Virus record (IMG/VR): IMGVR_UViG_3300028864_000019
Span: 1 to 64,000 of that record
DNA: 64,000 nt
Source: a virus
Strand: one strand, 5' to 3'
Below the pieces are notes generated by a model that saw nothing but the letters and a program-made list of their open reading frames with translations, searched no databases and had not been told where the DNA came from. Below, piece after piece: positions 50,202-58,537 of this stretch. A program made the translations under genes and the position numbers. Each line of letters opens with the position of its first letter. Position 1 is the first letter of the stretch.

Positions 50202-50282
50202 TTATTTTTCTACAGGTCTTATTATATTACCTACCTTATTACAACCTCGTGGTGAGCCTTGTGACGTTACTATATAAGTAAT
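50202..50282 (-). pseudogene. Possible gene remnant (26 codons)
   Basis: The frame reads ITYIVTSQGSPRGCNKVGNI then IRPVEK and stop, in a locally less AT-rich stretch, with no start codon or ribosome-binding site before the upstream terminator. It looks like the end of a larger protein that lost its front. Weak evidence. Confidence 0.3.
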
Positions 50283-50293
50283 TTCTCTGCAAC

Positions 50294-50326
50294 AAAAAAG
50301 AGTACAAAGATTTTTCTTTATACTCT
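50294..50326 (-). terminator. Terminator after 50339-50863
   Basis: Minus strand AGAGTATAAAG and CTTTGTACTCT form an 11-bp stem whose one irregular pair is U-G only on this strand, followed by TTTTTTG. Strand-specific and clear. Confidence 0.85.
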
Positions 50327-50338
50327 CAATAATTTAAT

Positions 50339-50863
50339 TTAGAATCCAGTTACTTCTGCTAATTTATACGTTGCAACTGCATCATCTGTATCTATTCCCA
50401 TTGCTTTAAATTTCCATGTACCGTCTTTGGCTAAATTATTTACATTTGCAATAGCTGTTCCTAATTGATTACCATCTTTGTCAAATAAATTATATGTTAC
50501 TTGAACATAATTTAATTCTTTTCCTGAGTTGTTTTTAATTATCCCTTCTATATGAATAGCAAATGAATCTTTTGAACTTGTAACTTCTCCAACAAATTCA
50601 TATTTTTCTTTTGGTTTCTCTTCAACTTTTAGAGTTTCTGTTTTTGTTTCTTGTTTGTCTACACTTGCATTTGTTTGAGTTAAATCTGTTTTAGTCTTAC
50701 TTCCTCCCGATCCTATTGCTCCCAATAAGAAGAATACTACAATAGTAATAAACCACCATCTTAAATAAATAGGCTTTTTATTTTTAGCACCACAACTAGG
50801 ACAAGACTTAGCACTTTTTGCAATTTCAATTCCACAAGTTTTACATTTAATCATTTTAGGCAT
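50339..50863 (-). CDS. Membrane protein with zinc ribbon and FxLYD-type domain
   Basis: 174 residues. N-terminal zinc ribbon C7-x2-C10...C21-x2-C24 (IKCKTCGIEIAKSAKSCPSC), membrane helix 33-50 (WWFITIVVFFLLGAIG), Thr/Lys-rich linker, then a beta-sandwich (GIIKNNSGKELNYVQVTYNL, FDKDGNQLGTAIANVNNL) as in FxLYD/DUF3426-type domains. The zinc ribbon should be inside and the beta domain outside. Function of phage and host homologues is unknown. Confidence 0.8.
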   Translation of the reverse strand: MPKMIKCKTCGIEIAKSAKSCPSCGAKNKKPIYLRWWFITIVVFFLLGAIGSGGSKTKTDLTQTNASVDKQETKTETLKVEEKPKEKYEFVGEVTSSKDSFAIHIEGIIKNNSGKELNYVQVTYNLFDKDGNQLGTAIANVNNLAKDGTWKFKAMGIDTDDAVATYKLAEVTGF

Positions 50864-50914
50864 TTTCAGCTCTCCTCATTATTTATTATTATAATTTTAA
50901 TTTATTTATATAAG

Positions 50915-50958
50915 CACAACATACAGTTATGTATCTATTTAAAATACCGTATGTTGTG
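50915..50958. repeat. 10-bp inverted repeat between 50863 and 50991
   Basis: CACAACATAC and GTATGTTGTG form a perfect 10-bp dyad with 24 nt between. It is upstream of the zinc-ribbon membrane gene; an operator or attenuator-type hairpin is possible. Confidence 0.55.
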
Positions 50959-50990
50959 TTAAAGGTCTTGTTTTTAATGAAATAACGCTT

Positions 50991-51224
50991 TTAAAAGAAT
51001 TTAAATTTATTGTCATGTAAATCAAACCTAATTTCATAATTAATGCTCTTTGGTTCTACATGATTTTCTTCAGATAGCTCTATTATTGATTTTAAATTTT
51101 CAAACACTTCATTAACTACTTCTTTGTCAGTTTTATTATGTTCTTCTATTATTGTTTCTACTATATCTGATATACATATAACTTTAGAAAAATCATTGTT
51201 GTTTATAATCTTGTATTGCTTCAT
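50991..51224 (-). CDS. Hypothetical protein (77 aa)
   Basis: Begins MKQYKIINNNDFSKVICISD. Helical middle and a beta tail. AAGGAGTG precedes the ATG. No family recognised. Confidence 0.68.
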   Translation of the reverse strand: MKQYKIINNNDFSKVICISDIVETIIEEHNKTDKEVVNEVFENLKSIIELSEENHVEPKSINYEIRFDLHDNKFKFF

Positions 51225-51288
51225 TTTTAATCACTCCTTAATTATTAATTGATAATTATTTTCAATAAAACTCTTGATTTATTGTCTT

Positions 51289-51831
51289 TTATTTTTTTAA
51301 ATCTTCTAAAGCTTTTAATTCTTTTTCATATGCTGACATTTTAGATTCTATATAATCTTTTCTTCTATTAATTGCTTCAACTAATTCATTTTCATACTCT
51401 TCTTTCGTTGCCAACTCATATTCTTTACTATCTTCTAATACATATTCCACTTTTAAACTGCAATTATTCTTAATTTCATATTTCCCATCAAAGTCATAAT
51501 CTAGCCACAATCCACCATAAAATTCTTTTGTTCTATTTAGTTTTAATATTTCTTTCTTGTCTTTAATATACTCAGGTAAATCATCTACAAACTCATATTC
51601 CCAGTCCTTAAGCCATAATTCTTCATCATTATACTGTATACAAATCATTTCTTCATAGTCATAACTATACAAGACATCAAATGTTTTTCCTACTGAATCC
51701 TTATATTCACTATTTAATATAGATTCACATTCTAAAACTTTTGCTTTTCTAAATTTAAATGATTCTTTCTCTAAAATATATTCACCATCTTTTATTAATT
51801 GTTCTACAAAGCCATTTTCATATTTCTTCAT
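51289..51831 (-). CDS. Hypothetical protein (180 aa)
   Basis: Begins MKKYENGFVEQLIKDGEYIL. Beta-rich first 130 residues and a coiled-coil end. GAGGAG precedes the ATG at 51831. The leader has the TTTTAATCGGAGTTATAATA form of the leader box. No family. Confidence 0.67.
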   Translation of the reverse strand: MKKYENGFVEQLIKDGEYILEKESFKFRKAKVLECESILNSEYKDSVGKTFDVLYSYDYEEMICIQYNDEELWLKDWEYEFVDDLPEYIKDKKEILKLNRTKEFYGGLWLDYDFDGKYEIKNNCSLKVEYVLEDSKEYELATKEEYENELVEAINRRKDYIESKMSAYEKELKALEDLKK

Positions 51832-51886
51832 GAATATCAACTCCTCAATATTTAATTATATTATAACTCCGATTAAAAGAACTATT

Positions 51887-52666
51887 TTAAGCCAACATAT
51901 TATTTTTATTGTATAAATATCTTAAACCATCAGCTAAGTTCTTTAAAGCTTCTGGTGATGGTTTATTGCATCTTACGGTTATAGTCACTTCTCTACCACC
52001 AATAATTCTCTTATCAACCGTTGTAGTCCACTCGCTTTTATTAACAGATTCAACTTCCTCTAAATCAACTGCCTTTATTTCCTTTTCATTTAATGATTGA
52101 CATACAACATTTATTTCTAATGGAATATTTCTTTTTCTATCTCTATAATTTTTAGAAATGAATCTAGCTATATATTCTATTTTAATATCAACATCTCTAT
52201 ATTCATTGTTATCTTTTACGAAATCATCATATAAGTATTTTATCATAGAATATTCTTTTTGTATTTTTGCTAAATTTAATGACATAAATTTATGTTTATA
52301 ATCATCATATTGTTTAGATGATTTTTTATTGCTCTTTATTAATACAGGAATTAATTTATCTATTATTGTATTTATATAATCACTAATATTTTTATAATTT
52401 TTTGTAACAGCTTTTAATAAACTTGTATTGAAGTCTTTCTCCCAATTATTACATAACTTAATTAACTTGAAAATCTCAAACATTTCATATCCTTCGGTTG
52501 GAATATGAACAAATTTCAAAGGTTCGTATTTTTCAAATTCTGATTTTATAAAGTTAGCATTAATATTATATTTTTCTAGTTCTAATTTTAATCCTTCTAT
52601 AGTTGCGTTTCTGTTCCCGTACATATATTTTTTAACTATAGTCTCATATCTTTTTATTTGTGGCAT
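51887..52666 (-). CDS. Hypothetical protein (259 aa)
   Basis: Helical N-terminal three-quarters; the last 60 residues have GGREVTITVRCNKPSPEALK followed by NLADGLRYLYNK, a conserved tail seen in Firmicute mobile-element proteins of unknown role. AGGAGG precedes the ATG. Confidence 0.68.
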   Translation of the reverse strand: MPQIKRYETIVKKYMYGNRNATIEGLKLELEKYNINANFIKSEFEKYEPLKFVHIPTEGYEMFEIFKLIKLCNNWEKDFNTSLLKAVTKNYKNISDYINTIIDKLIPVLIKSNKKSSKQYDDYKHKFMSLNLAKIQKEYSMIKYLYDDFVKDNNEYRDVDIKIEYIARFISKNYRDRKRNIPLEINVVCQSLNEKEIKAVDLEEVESVNKSEWTTTVDKRIIGGREVTITVRCNKPSPEALKNLADGLRYLYNKNNMLA

Positions 52667-52743
52667 ATCAATATCCTCCTAATTTCATTCTTAATTCTCT
52701 TATGATAGTACACGATTTAACATGTACTAAGCTAAAAGAACTC

Positions 52744-53211
52744 TTATTTATTCATTAATACATTTATTAACATTCTATACTCATTAGGTATTAAACTCAA
52801 TACTAAGCTATTGTCTGTGTACTTTAAAGCCTTATCAAAATTATTTTCTATACTAAAAGTTATGAATGATTTTATATATCTTTCTTGATTATTTCTAGTA
52901 ACACCTTCAAAATTATTTAAATAGCTTTCTAACTCGTTAGTATTAATCTCTAAAATATCTTTATCAATTGCATCTATAAATCTTTTAACTGCACTCTTAT
53001 ATTGAGGTAGGCTTGATTTAGTTTTACCACTGTTACTCTCAAAGTTATTCCAGTATTCTTGATTAATCCCTTTGATTGAATAAAGTTCTTTTCTAACTTC
53101 TAACCCCTTATAAAATTGCTCCCCTTTATGATAATTTCCTTTAGTTGTACTATTTGATGCTATCAAATTATTTGATCTAGATTTATAACTTTCAAAATTT
53201 ACAAGTTCCAT
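52744..53211 (-). CDS. Integrase core-binding (SAM-like) domain protein (155 aa)
   Basis: LPQYKSAVKRFIDAIDKDIL, INTNELESYLNNFEGVTRNN, QERYIKSFITFSIENNFDKA is the N-terminal DNA-binding domain of tyrosine recombinases, but the catalytic domain is absent and the frame ends normally. Either a truncated integrase or a dedicated DNA-binding protein. GGAGTG precedes the ATG at 53211, below a strong promoter. Confidence 0.65.
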   Translation of the reverse strand: MELVNFESYKSRSNNLIASNSTTKGNYHKGEQFYKGLEVRKELYSIKGINQEYWNNFESNSGKTKSSLPQYKSAVKRFIDAIDKDILEINTNELESYLNNFEGVTRNNQERYIKSFITFSIENNFDKALKYTDNSLVLSLIPNEYRMLINVLMNK

Positions 53212-53279
53212 ATAAAACACTCCTCATTAATATTTAATTACTTTTTATGTAGCATTTCCGTAACTCTTATCTTATATTC

Positions 53280-53308
53280 ATTATAAATCTTTTCTTTATA
53301 AATTGCAA
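53280..53308 (-). promoter_or_regulatory. Sigma-A promoter for 52744-53211
   Basis: TTGCAA, 17 nt, TATAAT. AATAAATTAATGTA lies 7 nt upstream of the -35, as at 48961 and 21052. Confidence 0.83.
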
Positions 53309-53339
53309 TACTTCTTACATTAATTTATTGAATTATTTT

Positions 53340-53489
53340 TTATACTAAGCAACTTATATTATTCAAAATCCATTCTAATGAAGTACCACGTTCTAATAAT
53401 TCCTGTACTTTTCCCACAAAGCTTAAATTTATATTGATATTTTCCTTTGTACAACTTTCTACAATCTTACTGTATATATTTATACTCAT
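53340..53489 (-). CDS. Small helical protein (49 aa)
   Basis: MSINIYSKIVESCTKENINI then NLSFVGKVQELLERGTSLEW, ending NNISCLV. GGAGGTAATAC precedes the ATG. No family recognised. Confidence 0.62.
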   Translation of the reverse strand: MSINIYSKIVESCTKENININLSFVGKVQELLERGTSLEWILNNISCLV

Positions 53490-53503
53490 ATGTATTACCT
53501 CCT

Positions 53504-53698
53504 TTACCAAACTTGTATATATGGTGTTTTTATAATTTTCTTAGTTGGATTACCTAAAGTACCACCCCACTCAACTTTTACATCAACACATTCTTTTACA
53601 TTACTTAATCTGCAATTACCATTCATCATATCATAAACTTTTATTTCAATATCATCTGGATAATCTTTTATTTTTTCTAAAAATTCACCTTTGGTCAT
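53504..53698 (-). CDS. Conserved phage small protein (64 aa)
   Basis: MTKGEFLEKIKDYPDDIEIK followed by VYDMMNGNCRLSNVKECVDV is a pattern widespread in phages and prophages (M-T-K-x-E-F-x-x-x-L-x-x-x-P-D-D-x-E-I), with no known function. GAGGG precedes the ATG. Confidence 0.72.
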   Translation of the reverse strand: MTKGEFLEKIKDYPDDIEIKVYDMMNGNCRLSNVKECVDVKVEWGGTLGNPTKKIIKTPYIQVW

Positions 53699-53752
53699 TT
53701 TATTTCCCTCCTATATTTTACAATTAAAATTTGATTTTTATCAGCTTATTTT

Positions 53753-54241
53753 TTATTTATTACATAAATCTTTTCTAATTTTATCCCTTCTTTCTTCTCT
53801 ACGCTCCTTTAAAGGATGTATAAAGTCATTATTTAAGGAATCTACACAACCATTATTTATACTCCACACATATCCTATTGGAATAATATAATCATTATTA
53901 ATATCATAAAATAAGCCATCATATGTATATTCTAAAACATTATATAAATCATTGGTATTCCACATATCAACTAATAATCCATTATAATTAATTTTATATC
54001 CTCCAAAAGAATTCTTTATAAATTCTAATTTGTGATATTCAGTGAATAATTCAATACAATCTGAATCATTCAGGACTACTATATCTAAATCTTTTGGCTT
54101 TCTATCATTTAAAATATCTTTAACTGCTCCACCTATTAAAAATGTAGGACATTTAAATTCCTGTTCTAATATTATAGGAAATTTTTTTTGTAAATAATTT
54201 TTAATCTTTTCTTTATTTCTATTTAAATCATTATAATTCAT
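53753..54241 (-). CDS. Nucleotidyltransferase (polymerase-beta / CCA-adding-like)
   Basis: 162 residues. FLIGGAVKDILNDRKPKDLD at 34-53 has the G-G-x-V-K/R-D signature and the D-x-D metal pair (DLD at 51-53) of tRNA nucleotidyltransferase/poly(A) polymerase-type heads. Downstream GLLVDMWNTNDLY gives a third acidic residue. Lacks the body and tail of CCA enzymes. It could add nucleotides to RNA or a small molecule. Lies 13 nt after the CYTH gene. Confidence 0.78.
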   Translation of the reverse strand: MNYNDLNRNKEKIKNYLQKKFPIILEQEFKCPTFLIGGAVKDILNDRKPKDLDIVVLNDSDCIELFTEYHKLEFIKNSFGGYKINYNGLLVDMWNTNDLYNVLEYTYDGLFYDINNDYIIPIGYVWSINNGCVDSLNNDFIHPLKERREERRDKIRKDLCNK

Positions 54242-54254
54242 TTTTACTACTCCT

Positions 54255-54737
54255 TTATATTAAAAAATTATCTTTATCCCAATACTTAGCTATATAACCA
54301 TTCTTATATCTATTGTCATTTGTAACTTCTCTACCAAACCAATTTGGAATAATAAAACTATTACTTTTTTCTTCAGACTCAAACTCTACTTCAATTACCT
54401 TTAATGAATTAGTATCATCAACATATACATTCTCATAAAAATCAACTTCTGCTTTTAGATTATTTTTCAAAGGCACTATAAATCTAAATTTACTAATTAA
54501 ACTGTTAGGTTGTCTATTTTTATATAAATCTTCATATGTATTTTGGGATATTTCAAGTTCATATTCTTCTCTAACTTTATCACCTTTACTTTTAACAGTT
54601 AAATAATATTTATCTTGTTTTTCTCTGATCCTTACTTCTGGTGTATATGACAAATAACTTTGTTTTATTGCTTTTACTGGATATGTCCACATTTTTTCTA
54701 TATTACCTTTAAATAAAAATTTCCTTTCTATTTCCAC
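54255..54737 (-). CDS. CYTH / triphosphate tunnel metalloenzyme
   Basis: 160 residues. The E-x-E-x-K-like start MEIERKFLF (Glu2, Glu4, Lys6), SYLSYTPEVRIREKQDKYYL, TVKSKG and alternating charged strands through KAEVDFYENVYVDD form the eight-strand tunnel of CYTH proteins. They hydrolyse triphosphates (RNA 5' ends, tripolyphosphate, thiamine triphosphate) or make cAMP. Next to a nucleotidyltransferase, RNA-end processing is plausible but unproven. Confidence 0.85.
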   Translation of the reverse strand: MEIERKFLFKGNIEKMWTYPVKAIKQSYLSYTPEVRIREKQDKYYLTVKSKGDKVREEYELEISQNTYEDLYKNRQPNSLISKFRFIVPLKNNLKAEVDFYENVYVDDTNSLKVIEVEFESEEKSNSFIIPNWFGREVTNDNRYKNGYIAKYWDKDNFLI

Positions 54738-54808
54738 ATTAGTCTCTCCTTTAATTTATTATTATATAGTATTTTAAACCATTTAAAAGTGGAATTTGAT
54801 TAAAAACA

Positions 54809-55087
54809 TTAATATGCATCCCAAAGCATATATTCACCATTCATAAGTTCACTTAGTATTAAAGTTCCTTCAATTGAAGCACTCCTTAAATAATTTTCTT
54901 TTCCATATTCTTCACGCATAAATTCTTCTTCGTATAGATCTGATATAAGTAAATTTTTATCTTTTTTATATTTTTCAATAACATAGTTTATTGCTTCATC
55001 TTCATCATCAAATATATAAAACATATCATATACATCTTCACCTCGTAATTCTATTGGAATTTCAAAATTATCTTTACATGTTTTCAT
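54809..55087 (-). CDS. Hypothetical acidic protein (92 aa)
   Basis: Begins MKTCKDNFEIPIELRGEDVY. Acidic with a DEDEAINYVIEKYKKDKNLL helix. AAGGAG precedes the ATG at 55087. No family recognised. Confidence 0.67.
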   Translation of the reverse strand: MKTCKDNFEIPIELRGEDVYDMFYIFDDEDEAINYVIEKYKKDKNLLISDLYEEEFMREEYGKENYLRSASIEGTLILSELMNGEYMLWDAY

Positions 55088-55151
55088 TAAAATCATCTCC
55101 TTAAAATTATTTTTATCTGCTTTGCTTTAAAATGCAAGTTTGATTGGAACT

Positions 55152-55391
55152 CTAAACAACAAAATACTTACTATCCCATCTCTTGAAAATTTTATTTTTA
55201 TCTCTTTTCTTTACATGAAATAATATATTCTGTCTTCTAAATTGCATATATCCTTTTGTATTTTTATCTTTATATATTAGTAGTTCTCTATTATATATAA
55301 GATGCTTCAAATCATATGTATAATAGCTTATAAATAATATTAAACGCTGATACCAGTATAAATTCTTTATATCAATTAAATTTTTCCACAT
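55152..55391 (-). CDS. Hypothetical basic protein (79 aa)
   Basis: Begins MWKNLIDIKNLYWYQRLILF; aromatic- and Lys-rich, possibly nucleic-acid or membrane associated. GGAAG precedes the ATG. No family recognised. Confidence 0.6.
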   Translation of the reverse strand: MWKNLIDIKNLYWYQRLILFISYYTYDLKHLIYNRELLIYKDKNTKGYMQFRRQNILFHVKKRDKNKIFKRWDSKYFVV

Positions 55392-55500
55392 ATCGTTAAC
55401 TTCCTGAAGTTATTTTTTTTTCTCAAAAGAGACTATAAACAACCCTGCAAATAATCCCTCCTTACACCTTAATTCTTTATGTAGTACTTTATATAATATA

Positions 55501-56322
55501 TTAAATTGCTGGTGCTAAATCTTCTATTACTTTTTCTAAAGGTTTTTCTATAACCTTGCCGTCCTTTAATAATTTATTATATATGTATGTAATTCCTATA
55601 GGTTTCAAAAGTGTTTTATAGTTAGTTTGTCCTGTCCATTGATTAATTACTGGAATAACTTTAAAATACTTTGTATAAGCTTGATAAGGTACATTATTAG
55701 ACATTAATATCTTTTTATCTTTTAACCAAGCAAATAGTCTTGTTCTCCCTAATTCTTTAGATTCTAATATTTTAGCATATGTACCAATATCATAACAATT
55801 ATTTGTATTTACAAACTTGTCTACCAAACTTACAATAGGTTTCATTTCAGCATTCTCATCTTTTAATAATAAATTTTCTTCTTTCAGTCTAGTTACTTTG
55901 TTTTGTAAAATAGTCATAGCTTGGAGAATAAATTCATCATCTGACATTTCACCACCAGATACTTTTTCTTCTCCATTTATGTACGCTCCATCTTTTCTAA
56001 TTGCAGGGATAACTACTCCTGTGATCCATTTTTTAAAATCTTTAGCTATCTTAAATCTTTCAGGATTTCTTTTAGTTATAGATAATACTGAATTATATAA
56101 TCCACTTTCATTAATTACTAAACATTCTTGCTCCCCTCCAAGGGTAAGCAAAGTTTGCGTATCCTTCTCATCATCATCTAAATTCCTTGTCATATCAGTA
56201 GCTTTGTTATATTGTAATACTTTTGCAACATCTGAACCCATAAACCAAATTACATTGTCAATTTCAATTGCTCTTACCTCACCAAACCTTTCATTTAAAA
56301 ATTCTTGTACTTTATTACCCAT
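55501..56322 (-). CDS. Phage antirepressor, BRO-N plus KilAC type
   Basis: 273 residues from the ATG at 56322 (RBS GGAAGAG). BRO-N domain at about 1-105: VRAIEIDNVIWFMGSDVAKV, LQYNK, and the final FKKWITGVVIPAIRKDGAYI. A coiled-coil linker (NKVTRLKEENLLLKDENAEM) follows, then the KilAC/ANT C-terminal domain (YDIGTYAKILESKELGRTRL, LLKPIGITYIYNKL). Such proteins block or bypass a repressor and promote lytic growth. It follows a hairpin-containing leader. Confidence 0.9.
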   Translation of the reverse strand: MGNKVQEFLNERFGEVRAIEIDNVIWFMGSDVAKVLQYNKATDMTRNLDDDEKDTQTLLTLGGEQECLVINESGLYNSVLSITKRNPERFKIAKDFKKWITGVVIPAIRKDGAYINGEEKVSGGEMSDDEFILQAMTILQNKVTRLKEENLLLKDENAEMKPIVSLVDKFVNTNNCYDIGTYAKILESKELGRTRLFAWLKDKKILMSNNVPYQAYTKYFKVIPVINQWTGQTNYKTLLKPIGITYIYNKLLKDGKVIEKPLEKVIEDLAPAI

Positions 56323-56377
56323 AATTCTCTCTTCCTTCATATTTATTAAACATATTTTTTATTTAATATGCCTGTAT

Positions 56378-56404
56378 AAGGATACCCCCGTATAAGATAT
56401 CCTT
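56378..56404 (-). promoter_or_regulatory. Leader hairpin before the antirepressor
   Basis: AAGGATA and TATCCTT form a 7-bp stem with a 13-nt loop containing CCCCC, in the 75-nt leader of the antirepressor gene. The arms hold pairs of GG, so it may sequester or regulate translation. Tentative. Confidence 0.4.
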
Positions 56405-56415
56405 AAGCCTACATA

Positions 56416-57021
56416 CTATTCTGCATCAATTACCACATCTTCAACTATTGCCCTAGTAATATCAATACTTAACAACTTACAAATTAAATATGTCACATAT
56501 CCGTCCAATAATATATTTTCTTTATTAATTGTAATATCTTTATCAAATTTTTTATTAACTTTATAATAATTTAATCTTTCAGAAATTTTATCTATTGATG
56601 GCGGAGTTAATTTGAATGAATCTTGAATATTAATATTTTTTACATTAATATAAATTTTTTCTTTATTAAATTCATTGCATTTAGACTGTGCTTCTTCTTT
56701 GCTATAGAATAAATTTTCCTCAGCTCTATTTAAATTACTATGTCCACAATATCCTTTATATTTTACAGATGCTTTAAGATTACTATCTAAACTGACTTTA
56801 TAAGATGTTATTTGGAATGGTTCATCACAAACTACATGAATTTGCTTGTTAGATACAAACTTACCTTGTCCCATACATTCAGGACATCTCATAACTTTAT
56901 CATTGTATGTAATTGTCTTTTTACCCTCGCATACATGACAAACTTTTTCTTCTTTGATTTGCTTTATTGTATAGAATATCTCACCTTTTTCAAATTTAAC
57001 TGGTATTATTAATTCTTTCAT
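56416..57021 (-). CDS. Zinc-finger protein with ParB-like C-terminus (201 aa)
   Basis: Residues 28-52 have CHVCEGKKTITYNDKVMRCP and CMGQGKFV, a DnaJ-type CxxCxGxG zinc pair. The C-terminal INKKFDKDITINKENILLDG then YVTYLICKLLSIDITRA matches the short ParB-like signature (Kxx...N...LDGY.RY...K.L). A DNA-associated regulator is plausible. Driven by the promoter at 57065-57093. Confidence 0.68.
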   Translation of the reverse strand: MKELIIPVKFEKGEIFYTIKQIKEEKVCHVCEGKKTITYNDKVMRCPECMGQGKFVSNKQIHVVCDEPFQITSYKVSLDSNLKASVKYKGYCGHSNLNRAEENLFYSKEEAQSKCNEFNKEKIYINVKNINIQDSFKLTPPSIDKISERLNYYKVNKKFDKDITINKENILLDGYVTYLICKLLSIDITRAIVEDVVIDAE

Positions 57022-57064
57022 TTTACATTTCTTCTTCTTACTTTAATTTATTTTTATTAATATT

Positions 57065-57093
57065 AGTATAAACTTTCCATTTTTAATTGTCAA
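57065..57093 (-). promoter_or_regulatory. Sigma-A promoter for 56416-57021
   Basis: TTGACA, 17 nt, TATACT on the minus strand, with ATAAATTAATATA 8 nt upstream of the -35. Confidence 0.82.
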
Positions 57094-57137
57094 TTGCTTT
57101 TTATATTAATTTATCATAACCTATTCAAATGAGTAAT

Positions 57138-57662
57138 TTAATTACTCCATAAACAAGTTAAATTACCCATTGAATTATCAAAACAACCATATAAAAAGTT
57201 TAAATCTAAGTAATTATTTTCATTATTTAATCTTTCTTTTAAGAATCCATTATCTTCATTCTCTATATCATCTATAAAGTTATTCCAGCTACTTGATATA
57301 AAGTTAATAAATCCTTCATCGTTTCCACGCTCTTTAAATCTTCTTATCCATTCTACTTTTAAATCTTTATTAGGATATACCATAATAACTTTAATATTAT
57401 TCTCTTTTAGAGCTTTCCTAACATTATCATGGCTTGATACAAATATTACATCAACTTTTCCTATATTCTCTTTGATATGCTTAATATAATTCGTAGGAAA
57501 CTCAGGATTCCTCTCTTTAGTATTATTACTATTCTCGTCTTTAACCCAACTAAATTCACTACTGTCGCTATCTAACATAGCATATATATCTTGATGATTC
57601 CTAAAACAATAACTCTTTCCACATGCAGGAAATGCACTAATTACAAATGTTTGTTTTCTCAT
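57138..57662 (-). CDS. P-loop nucleotide-binding protein (phage kinase-like)
   Basis: 174 residues. Walker A AFPACGKS at 10-17, AMLDSDSSEFSWV as the metal/lid acid segment, IFVSSHDNVRKAL and KVIMVYPNKDLKVEWIRRFK. This F-P-A-C/G-x-G-K-S family occurs in many Firmicute phages and is annotated only as ATP-binding; nucleotide or nucleic-acid 5' kinases are close in pattern. GAGGT precedes the ATG. Confidence 0.75.
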   Translation of the reverse strand: MRKQTFVISAFPACGKSYCFRNHQDIYAMLDSDSSEFSWVKDENSNNTKERNPEFPTNYIKHIKENIGKVDVIFVSSHDNVRKALKENNIKVIMVYPNKDLKVEWIRRFKERGNDEGFINFISSSWNNFIDDIENEDNGFLKERLNNENNYLDLNFLYGCFDNSMGNLTCLWSN

Positions 57663-57697
57663 ATTTTTATACCTCTTTCTTTTTTATTTTTTTTAAT

Positions 57698-57967
57698 TTA
57701 GTCTATTTCAATATTAATATTATAATCGTTTTTGATATCCATAAATTCATGATCTTGAATATCAAATATTCTATATAAAATATCCCCAATTATTTCATCT
57801 TTATTAATTAATTCAAGTCTAATTTGACAATCTTCTTTTCTGTAACAACCACCCATATTATTTATAGATTTTCTAATATTCATCCTTTCTTGTAATAATG
57901 TTTCCATTGCTCTTTCTACATCTCTTTTACTTTGTGTAATTTTTAAAATTCCATTTTCAATTTTCAT
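57698..57967 (-). CDS. Hypothetical protein (89 aa)
   Basis: Begins MKIENGILKITQSKRDVERA; helical middle with GCYRKEDCQIRLELINKDEI and an Asp/Asn-rich tail. AGGAGG precedes the ATG. No family recognised. Confidence 0.67.
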   Translation of the reverse strand: MKIENGILKITQSKRDVERAMETLLQERMNIRKSINNMGGCYRKEDCQIRLELINKDEIIGDILYRIFDIQDHEFMDIKNDYNINIEID

Positions 57968-58059
57968 TTTCTTCCTCCTAATTTTAATTGATAATTATTA
58001 TTGATAAAATTCATGTTTTATTTACTATTGATTATTATTTTCAATTAGTTCTATGTAAA

Positions 58060-58084
58060 AGAAAAGGAACTTATTAAAAGCTCC
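58060..58084 (-). terminator. Terminator after 58098-58343
   Basis: Minus strand GGAGCTT and AAGTTCC form a 7-bp stem (one G-U) with a 5-nt loop, followed by TTTTCTTTTA. Confidence 0.8.
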
Positions 58085-58097
58085 TGAATTATAATTA

Positions 58098-58343
58098 TTA
58101 CTTATCTACTGCATTTGCTAAAGCTTCAGCAAAATCAAAACTCTCTCTATATTCCTTACAATTAAATTGAATCTTTTCGTCTGTTATGCCGTCTTCAATA
58201 CATCTGCAACAATCACCAGTTAACCAATCACCACATGCAGTTGCTCCATGTTTATGAATATATTTTTTAAATACTTCTTCATTTACAGAAATTTTATCTT
58301 CACCTAGACTAATTGTTTTCTTAAATTCAAATAGTTTATCCAT
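58098..58343 (-). CDS. Cysteine-rich hypothetical protein (81 aa)
   Basis: MDKLFEFKKTISLGEDKISV, then HKHGATACGDWLTGDCCRCI with a HKHGAxxC...CCRC cluster suggesting metal binding. GAAAGGAA precedes the ATG. Single-gene transcript ended by a clear terminator. Confidence 0.7.
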   Translation of the reverse strand: MDKLFEFKKTISLGEDKISVNEEVFKKYIHKHGATACGDWLTGDCCRCIEDGITDEKIQFNCKEYRESFDFAEALANAVDK

Positions 58344-58496
58344 TTTTATATTCCTTTCTTTTTTATATACTTTTTATTACGGTTTATTTTACTAATTTTA
58401 ACATACTATTTCATATTCTTCTAATATTATTTTATACGCTCTAGACCTTCTTTTGTTAACTATATAAAATCTTTATTAGTTTTTATTAGATTTTAA

Positions 58497-58523
58497 AAAG
58501 GAACTACAAAAAAATAGTAGTTA
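58497..58523 (-). terminator. Terminator after 58538-58969
   Basis: AACTAC and GTAGTT form a 6-bp stem with a 9-nt T-rich loop, then CCTTTTTAAA on the minus strand. Confidence 0.75.
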
Positions 58524-58537
58524 TCTCTTTATTACTA

